DNA of 19,040 bases from Stramenopiles sp. TOSAG23-3 (taxonomy: Eukaryota > Sar). A model generated the notes under the pieces. It made no database searches and had not been told where the DNA came from. It was given only the letters and a program-made list of their open reading frames with translations. The stretch spans positions 1 to 19,040 of the forward strand of contig LT642410.1 of assembly GCA_900128585.1 (NCBI GenBank), written 5' to 3'. The position numbers and the translations under genes were made by a program. Positions 8,955-15,716 of the stretch are shown piece by piece (position 1 is the stretch's first letter; every line of letters begins with the position of its first letter).

Positions 8955-9392
8955 GGAACTCGTACTAATAAACTACGAAACAACTGTTGAAGCACAAAAT
9001 CAACCACAACACAACAAAGGACAAAGGCTCCGAGCTCCGACCTTTTCTTTCATCAACATTTTGACGATCAAGTCAGCACCTTTTTTTTAGCACCGGTATT
9101 ATTTTTTTAAAGAATATTATATAAATAATATGTCGTCGCGTTAAGTAGCGTTAATTTCTTCACGACGGAGGACTGACGCGACTGCTGACGAAGTTTAAAC
9201 AACAAAGACAATAATAATAAATACAACTCGTAAGGAATAATGAAAAACAAAAACAAATACAAGATTCGTTTATTGATAACCATCGATCCATTGAAAACGA
9301 GAAATAGTCTGATTTGAATTTAGGTTGTGAAGATATTATACCAACTTGATAATTGTATATCTACCCCTTAAGCAAGAAACGGAAAGAAGACG

Positions 9393-10505
9393 ATGGCGTC
9401 CCTAATTTTAGCGAAGCCACCTCCGAATGGAATAAGTGGTATGTTTGAGTTCTGTATTGGATGCGAATCGCTTGAAGAGTTGCAGGCGCAGGAGACATAC
9501 TGGGGCCTTTTTGGTTTCCGTGTAAAAATCGAAGAGACCGAAGAAGGGACCTTATCGGCGGAAGATAGCCAGAAACTTTACGGTGTGAACTCACGGCTTG
9601 TCAGCAAGCGCCTTTTCCACATGGGTGGAGCGGACCACGGACTGGTTCGGCTCATGCACTTCTCTGACGTTGAGGCAAAACCTAGCGTTGCGGCGGAGCT
9701 GAAAAATTTACGGGTCAAGGGAGCCAGGTGGGGCGCCCAGCTGACTTCCGATGTTTATAACGTCTTGAACCACGCGGAAGATGTAAAGGCTGCGGGGGCG
9801 CCGATCCACTGGAAAGGACCCCACCGGTCGACTGTTTACTCTTCTCTGAAGGGGGACGGGACAGTCACCGCCGACGAATGCTGGAGAGCAACGTCTGCCT
9901 GTGTCAGAGAGTGCGTCGTTTTTCAGCCGATGGCGGTGCAAAACTTTTACCAGCGCTACGAGTACACGATACCAAAGTATGGCAAAGTGGACGAATCGTC
10001 CAAATACAAATGCTCGCAAATTACCCATTTTGGACTGATCGCACAAGGAGGATATGAGACTGTTGCGTTTTACGAGGAAACCCTTGGCCTGTTAAAAACA
10101 ACCGAGGGTGAAGGAAAGCTGTACACGTTTGATAGCGCGGAGGAAGGCGACCGTGATATTCTAGGGCTCGATCAAGAGGGTGACTGCTTTTACACGACCA
10201 ATGTGGATTGCCCAGAATCATCTACAAACGTGATGGATTACGTCTCTGGACGACTGCACATTTTGCGGTACAAAGAAGGAATGCCGAGTCAAATTCCCGA
10301 CAAGCTCGAAATATCTCGACCAGGTTGCCGTGGGCCGTGCAATTATACTCTGCGAGTTGACGATATTTCTAGATACCATGCTAAGATTGGTAGCGCCAAG
10401 GGAGTTACCGAAATGACACCTATCATGTCAAATGAGTTTGGGGAACAGTCGTTTAGTTTACTTGCACCAGACGGGTACTTTTGGACTATCCTCCAGACAA
10501 ACTAA
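9393..10505 (+). CDS. Tandem VOC (glyoxalase-fold) protein
   Basis: Predicted 370-residue soluble protein that resembles the vicinal oxygen chelate superfamily (glyoxalase I, extradiol dioxygenases, fosfomycin-resistance-type proteins). The clearest module is C-terminal, about residues 208-370. ITHFGLI with His212 at its start looks like the first strand with a metal ligand. AFYEETLGL is the usual helix after that strand. LLAPDGYFWTIL (356-367) is the usual last strand. The N-terminal half (about 14-150) has the same flavour, with YWGLFGFRV and DHGLVRLMHF, and probably forms the second half of a paired-barrel unit. No targeting signal is evident. The start has a good context (A at -3, G at +4). 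Substrate and metal cannot be deduced, and a known glyoxalase I role is not claimed. Confidence 0.7.
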   Translation: MASLILAKPPPNGISGMFEFCIGCESLEELQAQETYWGLFGFRVKIEETEEGTLSAEDSQKLYGVNSRLVSKRLFHMGGADHGLVRLMHFSDVEAKPSVAAELKNLRVKGARWGAQLTSDVYNVLNHAEDVKAAGAPIHWKGPHRSTVYSSLKGDGTVTADECWRATSACVRECVVFQPMAVQNFYQRYEYTIPKYGKVDESSKYKCSQITHFGLIAQGGYETVAFYEETLGLLKTTEGEGKLYTFDSAEEGDRDILGLDQEGDCFYTTNVDCPESSTNVMDYVSGRLHILRYKEGMPSQIPDKLEISRPGCRGPCNYTLRVDDISRYHAKIGSAKGVTEMTPIMSNEFGEQSFSLLAPDGYFWTILQTN

Positions 10506-10510
10506 ATTAA

Positions 10511-10528
10511 ATATCATATATATGATAT
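10511..10528. repeat. 18-bp perfect palindrome after the VOC gene
   Basis: ATATCATATATATGATAT is identical to its reverse complement and begins 6 nt after the VOC stop codon. It could fold as an RNA hairpin in the 3' UTR, but being pure A/T apart from two positions it may be chance. Confidence 0.6.
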
Positions 10529-10686
10529 GATAACAGCATTAAATTAACACGACCTTTGGCCATAAATTTAATTCAACTCCATATATATTTCGCCACCTTG
10601 TACTTCGGAATATTCTTCAGCGCTTTCTTCTGGGCCAGCGTTTTTGCACGTCAATATTCCTTTCAATACAATTTTAATATCATTCC

Positions 10687-11509
10687 ATGATTCCCATAAC
10701 GGCAAGGCCACTTTTGGGGTTGGGAAGGTGGATTTGCCATGCTCGTTATGCTATTCATGGCGGTCACTAGTACTGGAAGTGCTGAACTAATCGCAGTGTC
10801 CAGTATCTTTGTGTACGATATTTATCACGTATACATAAACCCCGATGCATCTGGGGAAGAGATATTGAAATGGTCTCGTGTTACCATTGTGGTGTTTGGT
10901 TTATCAATGGGAATATTTTCTCTGCTCCTAAATGCTATGGGTTTAAGCTTGGGTTGGGTATACCTTTTCATGGGCATCATGATTGGATCTGCAGTCGCAC
11001 CGATCTCTTACCTGCTCTTATGGAAAAAATGCACTGCTCGCGCAGCAATAAGTGGTGCAACCCTGGGATGGATTTTGGCTACATTGTCCTGGCTTTTAGC
11101 CGCAAAAATCTATGATCCAAGTGGAAAGGGAGAGATTACGTTGAAAAGCACGGGGGAACAGTCTGCGATGCTGATTGGAAACGTTGTCGCCATCTTTTCC
11201 AGTTTTATTATTACTACCAGCATGTCTCTCTTGGATCCCGACGATTATGACTTTCAAGGGACCCGGGCCATACCATTGATAGAGGAAGATCTTGCTCCAG
11301 CAGCGGAAACTGACGTCGATTTACGGAAAGCAAAAAAGTGGATGATTGTGGCAGGTCTTAGTTTCACCATAATCATAGTCGTTTTGTGGCCCCTAGCTAC
11401 GATTCCAGCGGGGAATTTCACGAAAACCTACTTTTCATGGTGGGTTTATCTCAGCGTGGGCTGGGCCTTTGTAGCAACAATCGTTATCATCGATGTATCA
11501 GTTTTTTAG
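10687..11509 (+). pseudogene. Truncated, frameshifted DUR3-like urea/sodium symporter
   Basis: The uninterrupted part runs from ATG 10739 to a stop at 11507-11509 (256 codons). It matches the C-terminal part of DUR3-type high-affinity urea transporters (sodium:solute symporter family). Hallmarks are FMAVTSTGSAELIAVSS, the YDIYHVYINP that follows, SLGWVYLFMG and the LKSTGEQSAMLIGN loop. Several hydrophobic helices remain. Family members are near 690 residues, so more than half is missing, including most of the sodium- and substrate-binding core. Just upstream in another frame, 10687-10725 encodes MIPITARPLLGLG, which fits the residues normally preceding this region. One extra base near 10718-10728 would explain the frame change. 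The C-terminus also stops early. Only 181 nt separate it from the VOC gene, so no full 5' part fits. It is most likely a decayed gene; a short expressed fragment cannot be ruled out. Confidence 0.75.
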
Positions 11510-11925
11510 ACGATGATGGCTACCTGTATACCCCACACACCAGCTACTATAGAGAAGAAGATAATAAAAATACGCCCAACAACAAAGAGAAGAGAAGAAG
11601 AAGAAGAAGAAGAAGAAGAAGAAGAAGAAGAAGAAGAAGAAGAAGAAGAAGAAGAAGAAGAAGAAGAGAAGAAGAAGAAGAAGAAGAAGGAAGAAGAAGG
11701 AAGAAGAAGGAAGAAGAAGGAAGAAGAAGAAGGAAGCGAAAAAAATAATATAAATAATAAAATCTTTATAAAAAATGTTATTTGTTAATGCAGAACTCTC
11801 AAGAATGCGACAAACTTGTTTTTATGTATGTATTAAGAAATCTTTTGCCAAGATAAAGAAAACCTTTTGGTATTGAATTTAATTTTAGAGACACTCATAT
11901 AACTAGTCAAATAGAAAGCGAATAG
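11510..11925. other. Spacer with purine tract before the YrhK-like gene
   Basis: Non-coding DNA dominated by the GAA tract (11584-11736), followed by AT-rich sequence leading to the next gene. Open frames across the GAA run encode only poly-Glu, poly-Lys or poly-Arg and are not genes. Confidence 0.6.
11584..11736 (+). repeat. GAA trinucleotide repeat, 153-nt pure-purine tract
   Basis: An uninterrupted run of A and G, 153 nt long. It contains about 25 perfect GAA units (from about 11592), a single break near 11665 (AGAGAAG), more GAA, and then several GGAAGAAGAA-type variant units. Long GAA/TTC runs are known to form triplex structures and to be unstable. Confidence 0.95.
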
Positions 11926-12651
11926 ATGTCGGACCAGAGCACGTATTTGTTGGACGGTGTCCGGGAAACTGAAGTTGGGGTGTACGAACGGTCGTGGTGG
12001 CGTATTTTACATGCGTTGTCGTTCATGGTAGGTGGTGCCCTCTTTATCGTTGGTACGGTATTGTTATTTCTTCCCCCAAGCACTTATCCAGATGCCCCGT
12101 TTCAATCTGCGCTCCTGTATGTGATAGGAAGCTGCGGGTTCCTTTGTGTAGACGTTATGGAATTCTTCACCTTCCACGAGTGCCCGTTGCGCGGAAACAT
12201 ACTGATGTCAGCAGTTGGGAGTACCTTTTACGTCATTGGAAGTGCCGGTTTTCTACCGCACATCTACACCGAAACCAGTGTGTACGGTATTTATGGGTTC
12301 ATTTTAGGCAGCGTAATTATTGGGACGTCCCAGACATGGAAAACGATTCGCCTCGCCGGGGAAGAAGTGCCACAACTCGGCAACGACTATGGTAAAAAAA
12401 AACCGACCATATGGGTCTACTCTGTTCGCACGTTGTTCTCCTCGAAAGACATATTCACCGCGGCTGGTGTTGAAGCAAGCGCGGGTATAGGGGCATGGAG
12501 TTTCTTTGTTGGAACCTGGTTATTGTCAATTCACGAAAACTCAAGTGAATGGTATCGGATCGTTCTATACATATGGGTATTTGGATCAGTTGCGTTTACA
12601 ACTGGGGCATTTTTTCTTGCTTACCGACATTTTGTGATGAAAGTTACCTGA
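11926..12651 (+). CDS. Six-helix YrhK-like integral membrane protein
   Basis: Predicted 241-residue membrane protein with about six hydrophobic helices in three pairs: about 28-49 and 61-82, 93-111 and 120-138, 187-203 and 211-234. Each pair looks like a YrhK-type unit, in which a small-residue helix (GGALFIVGTVLLFLPP; GSTFYVIGSAGFLP; GAWSFFVGTWLLSI) is followed by one centred on a Gly-Ser pair (LLYVIGSCGF; YGFILGSVII; YIWVFGSVAF). The protein therefore appears to be an internal triplication. YrhK-like domains occur in bacteria and microbial eukaryotes and have no established biochemical function. A polar segment (about 139-180) separates the second and third pairs. No clear cleaved signal peptide is seen. 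The start is the first ATG of the frame. Membrane topology is confident, family assignment moderate, function unknown. Confidence 0.75.
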   Translation: MSDQSTYLLDGVRETEVGVYERSWWRILHALSFMVGGALFIVGTVLLFLPPSTYPDAPFQSALLYVIGSCGFLCVDVMEFFTFHECPLRGNILMSAVGSTFYVIGSAGFLPHIYTETSVYGIYGFILGSVIIGTSQTWKTIRLAGEEVPQLGNDYGKKKPTIWVYSVRTLFSSKDIFTAAGVEASAGIGAWSFFVGTWLLSIHENSSEWYRIVLYIWVFGSVAFTTGAFFLAYRHFVMKVT

Positions 12652-13095
12652 TTAATACGAACGATTAGAGTTGAAATAGAGGAAACTACGAGGCCTATAG
12701 ATAGTCGATTTAAATTGTAATTTTCATTTTCAGGTGGGAAAATCATAACTATTATTATTATTACTTTGATAATCTTTTAATTATAATAATTATGATGAGG
12801 AATGAGGAGAGGAGAGAGAAGAGAGAAGGAAGAAGATGATTTTTTATTATTATTTATAAATTAATTTATATTTGTTGTTTTTTTTTTGTTGTTGTTGTTG
12901 TTTTGATGATGGGATGATGAATGAAGTCAGCATCTCAACAAAAAAGGTATCGACTGACGATTGGGATATGATTAATGAATTGTCGAATTCGAAGTTCTAT
13001 TATTTTGCATGGTTTTAAAACAATTCATGGTTCAAATTCGATTTATGCACAGTACCCTCAAGCGCTAACGTTTAACTTTTCTATTCCTTCACAAC
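12652..13095. other. Spacer before the FGE-like/sialidase-like gene
   Basis: AT-rich spacer between two plus-strand genes with no visible gene. It holds an imperfect inverted repeat around 12744-12795 (ATCATAACTATTATTA versus TAATAATTATGAT), purine-rich GAGGAGAG sequence near 12797-12838, and a T-run leading into GTT repeats near 12882-12903. Confidence 0.55.
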
Positions 13096-15273
13096 ATGAA
13101 AGCAAGAGCCACTACCCTCCCTGCCTTGGCCGTCTATCTGTTTCTGTCATGCGCTGCCGGGTCTGAGGCGCCAACTCTTGTGAAAATCCCGGCAGGGAAT
13201 TTCAATATGGGGTACTCCAGGACCCCGTTGCCACCAACGTTAAGCCCTTCTGCAAAGCTTTTTCCGAACGGTGATGCGGACGAACAGCCATACCACAAGG
13301 TCTCTATTTCGGAGTTCATGCTCGGGGCCTACGAGGTGACAAATGCACAGTTCGAGGAGTACATGCCCGGCCATAGTATGTACCGGAATAGGCTGAACTT
13401 TTCGAAAAACGACGACGACGCTGTGCTGTGGGTGTCGTGGCACGACGCTGTTGGATACTGTAGCTGGTTGACAGAGTCGTATAACCGCGCCAACCCCGAG
13501 GCTTCCCAGAAACTACGTTTCCGGTTGCCAACAGAGGCAGAGTGGGAATACGCCGCGAGAGGAAACAGTTCCACCAAGTACGAACTCTTTTGGACTGGTG
13601 GGAGCGTTCCCAAAGACATGCAGAACCATAATGACGAAAATGCTGGGCTTCCCAAGCCCGGTGATTTTACCCCAACCCAAGTCGGTCGGTTCAAACCGAA
13701 CAGCTTCGGCCTTTACGATACGCTGGGGAATGTTGAGGAGTGGACGAACGATGCGTACGCACCTTACTCATCAGGCGAATCGACGGACCCGCAAGGCCCG
13801 AAAAGCAGTTCCAGCAATTTGCGTGTAAGTAGGGGAGGGAGCCATGGCACGGAACTGTATTATTTGCGTTCAAGCAACCGCGCGGCCGCAATTAGCGAAG
13901 AAAGGAGCTGGTTCATAGGATTTCGCGTTGCTGCAGATGTTGTGTCGGATGTGTTGGCGCCGAACGATTTCTCTTCTGCCAAACGGTCGCTTCAGAGTAA
14001 TGGCAAGCGCAATGGTGCTATTGCAGCACGAACGGAGAGCAAGGGGACTGTCACGTTTCCCGTGAGAAAACGGTATGTAAATATTCCAATGCCTGCGGGA
14101 AAGTCAAAACTGCCATTTTATGACCACAATCATGACCCCACGATAACAACTTGCCCCGGCAAAAGTGGCGGCCTGATCGCAAGTTGGTTCAGTACCAACT
14201 GCGGCGAGCCCGGGAGGTGCACTGGGCTTGCTTTCGCACGATTGGGGAAGGAGGACGAGGAGTGGAGCGATGCCCAGGTTGATTTCGATGTTGCCGATCG
14301 GACACAATGCTGCCCCGCCTACTTTTTTGACAAGGAATCCGGTACACTTTTTCAATTTAGCGGGATGACTGCCGCCGGAGACTGGAGTGGTTTTTACAGT
14401 GACCTTATCGGGGTCGTCCGGTACAGTGACGATTGTGGGAGGACTTGGGCCAAAAGTGAAATCATTTGGCCGTTTCATGGCATCGAGCACCAAACGGTCG
14501 TCACAGTGATCAAGAGCTCGCGGACAGGTGAGCTGTTGGTTCCCGTCGACCACTGGGGTGTCCCACCTTACGGTTACGAAGGAGACGAAACGGTGGTCCA
14601 GCACAACCCTTTTAAGAGTCTTGCAGACGTTCTAAACCAGACAAAGTGGCAAAGGGGACCCCTGGGCCATCGCGGGCGATACAACAACACTGGGGGGCAC
14701 CACTCCAGTATTGTAGAACTACGAAATGGGAGCTACTTCGGGGCCAGCCGCGGACATCCGATTAACGGGATGCTCCCAGTGTCGTTGAGCAACGATGGGG
14801 CGCACACATGGACGTCCCGCGCTTCAATATTTCCCTTTGTGCATGGGGGGCAAAGGCCGGTTGCGATACGGCTGGGGGCACAGGAGGAGCCAATTATGCT
14901 GTGTTCTTTTGCTAACGAGGGGATGGAGGTACCTTGCGACAGCCCACGGGTCAAGGGAGGTACGAGGACGGCTGATACCACGTTTCCCATTCGGGGCTTG
15001 TTTTGCGCCGTGAGCGAAGACGACGGGGATTCGTGGATGAACGTGCGGCCAATAACGGACAATTTCACCGCGGCTGGTACCAAGGTTGAGGGATTTGATC
15101 ACGTTGAATTTCTGATGGCATACAATTCATCGGAACCGAACGGCTACATGGATGCCACCTTTGACGAAAGGAATGGAATGATTCATTTGATTACGTCCAT
15201 GAACCATTACTCATTCGACCTGGCGTACTTGAAGTCCCCAGCGTCTTGCAACCCAGCTGCGTATGAAAATTGA
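13096..15273 (+). CDS. Secreted FGE-like / sialidase-like (Asp-box) fusion protein
   Basis: Predicted 725-residue protein with an N-terminal signal peptide (hydrophobic core at about 8-20). Residues about 28-283 form a formylglycine-generating-enzyme-like (SUMF1/FGE) domain: VKIPAGNFNMG, RFRLPTEAEWEYAARG, GLYDTLGNVEEWTNDAY (GNVEEW at 211-216), RVSRGGSHG (RGGS at 246-249) and a closing GFRVAAD. After RGGS, where true FGE carries its two copper-binding catalytic cysteines, the sequence is HGTELYYLRSSNR with no Cys, so FGE activity is unlikely. Residues about 330-725 resemble a sialidase-type beta-propeller. Three Asp-box-like motifs are visible: SDDCGRTW (444-451), SNDGAHTW (565-572) and SEDDGDSW (640-647). 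Both domains are common in bacterial secreted proteins, so the fusion may be of bacterial origin. Expected location is extracellular or lumenal, perhaps glycan-binding or degrading. Domain calls are strong; activity is unproven. Confidence 0.85.
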   Translation: MKARATTLPALAVYLFLSCAAGSEAPTLVKIPAGNFNMGYSRTPLPPTLSPSAKLFPNGDADEQPYHKVSISEFMLGAYEVTNAQFEEYMPGHSMYRNRLNFSKNDDDAVLWVSWHDAVGYCSWLTESYNRANPEASQKLRFRLPTEAEWEYAARGNSSTKYELFWTGGSVPKDMQNHNDENAGLPKPGDFTPTQVGRFKPNSFGLYDTLGNVEEWTNDAYAPYSSGESTDPQGPKSSSSNLRVSRGGSHGTELYYLRSSNRAAAISEERSWFIGFRVAADVVSDVLAPNDFSSAKRSLQSNGKRNGAIAARTESKGTVTFPVRKRYVNIPMPAGKSKLPFYDHNHDPTITTCPGKSGGLIASWFSTNCGEPGRCTGLAFARLGKEDEEWSDAQVDFDVADRTQCCPAYFFDKESGTLFQFSGMTAAGDWSGFYSDLIGVVRYSDDCGRTWAKSEIIWPFHGIEHQTVVTVIKSSRTGELLVPVDHWGVPPYGYEGDETVVQHNPFKSLADVLNQTKWQRGPLGHRGRYNNTGGHHSSIVELRNGSYFGASRGHPINGMLPVSLSNDGAHTWTSRASIFPFVHGGQRPVAIRLGAQEEPIMLCSFANEGMEVPCDSPRVKGGTRTADTTFPIRGLFCAVSEDDGDSWMNVRPITDNFTAAGTKVEGFDHVEFLMAYNSSEPNGYMDATFDERNGMIHLITSMNHYSFDLAYLKSPASCNPAAYEN

Positions 15274-15364
15274 AATTTTAAAAGAGAAACTAAGAGTACT
15301 TTGGTAAAAAGAAATTATTAAAAATATATTTGTTTTCAAAAGAATTATTGACAGATATACTTTT

Positions 15365-15396
15365 TTAATAACAGCCAGTTTTTTTGGTTCTTAAAA
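15365..15396 (+). repeat. Dispersed repeat copy C (degenerate)
   Basis: A diverged copy. TTAATAACAGCCA is well kept, but the second half reads GTTTTTTTGG instead of ATTTTCTTG, before a T/A-rich end. It is 92 bp downstream of the FGE-like gene stop and forms an inverted pair with copy D. Confidence 0.65.
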
Positions 15397-15400
15397 GCTA

Positions 15401-15529
15401 AAAAAGCGTATCAATTCCTTTACACCTTCCTTCGCCAGCAGCAACGATACGACTTCTATGCAAACTCTTGAACTTGGGATATTCGTTGCGTTCAATATTA
15501 TTCTTAAAAACAAGAAAATTGGCTGTTAT
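15401..15529 (-). other. Coding-like island between inverted repeat copies
   Basis: The minus strand is open for 43 codons ending at a TAG (15398-15400), with a protein-like stretch such as SLHRSRIVAAGEGRCKGID. Base composition is closer to the genes than to the spacers. The plus strand is also open over much of the segment and contains a 32-codon ATG frame (15458-15556), so strand and coding status are undecided. It may be a fragment of a decayed gene or of a mobile element. I recognise no family. Confidence 0.25.
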
Positions 15530-15533
15530 TTAA
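15504..15533 (-). repeat. Dispersed repeat copy D
   Basis: Near-consensus 30-bp copy on the minus strand, matching copy B over its whole length. It is inverted relative to copy C. Together they bound a 169-bp segment (15365-15533) whose two ends are TTAAT/TTAAA plus AACAGCC facing outward, as in a small terminal-inverted-repeat element. Confidence 0.85.
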
Positions 15534-15597
15534 AATACCTTTTACCGGTACTGTGATCATGTTGATGAATTTTTATTAATTGACTATTAATATTTGG

Positions 15598-15629
15598 TAA
15601 ATAACAGACAATTTTCTTGTTGTTTTTTA
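15598..15629 (+). repeat. Dispersed repeat copy E
   Basis: Plus-strand copy that reads TAAATAACAGACAATTTTC, with one change (C to A) in the core, and continues through TTG and a T-run. It lies 64 bp to the right of copy D. Confidence 0.8.
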
Positions 15630-15639
15630 TTTTTTTGAA

Positions 15640-15684
15640 GCTAAATTTAATTACTTAAATAACAGCCAATTTTCTTGTTTTTAA
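15640..15684 (+). repeat. Dispersed repeat copy F
   Basis: Longest plus-strand copy. A 20-bp left extension (GCTAAATTTAATTACTTAAA) is shared with copy A, followed by the exact core and the T/A end. It ends 32 nt from the stop codon of the minus-strand fluoride channel gene, so it probably lies in that gene's 3' UTR or terminator. Confidence 0.85.
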
Positions 15685-15716
15685 TTTTTGGTACAGTAAA
15701 CATGTCCCTAATTTAA

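Larger units (their letters stand above)
8691..9392. other. Spacer between helicase gene and VOC gene
   Basis: AT-rich, with no gene. It holds a dispersed repeat copy (8751-8780) and AATAAA-like sequence near 8735, which may serve the helicase 3' end. TATAAATA (8947-8954) is a good TATA-box match, but it lies about 440 bp before the VOC start codon and would imply a long leader or a leader intron. GTAAGG at 9230 and a CCCCTTAAG near 9364 could be donor and acceptor of such an intron, but this is speculative. Confidence 0.5.
15274..15716. other. Convergent spacer crowded with dispersed-repeat copies
   Basis: This 443-nt region lies between two genes that point toward each other, so it holds both 3' ends. 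It contains four copies of the dispersed repeat (near 15365, 15504, 15598 and 15640). A more GC-balanced island (about 15401-15500) sits between the first two, which are in inverted orientation. No complete gene is evident. Confidence 0.65.

Noticed and set aside
11386-11748. Open frames across the GAA tract encoding poly-Arg or poly-Glu/Lys
   Set aside because: They exist only because a trinucleotide repeat has no stop codon; there is no protein signal.
13025-13045. tRNA B-box-like GGTTCAAATTC
   Set aside because: The flanking bases do not form a T-arm or acceptor stem, and no matching A-box is seen upstream.
13096-13950. Catalytically active formylglycine-generating enzyme
   Set aside because: The region after RGGS lacks both copper-binding cysteines; only the fold is supported.
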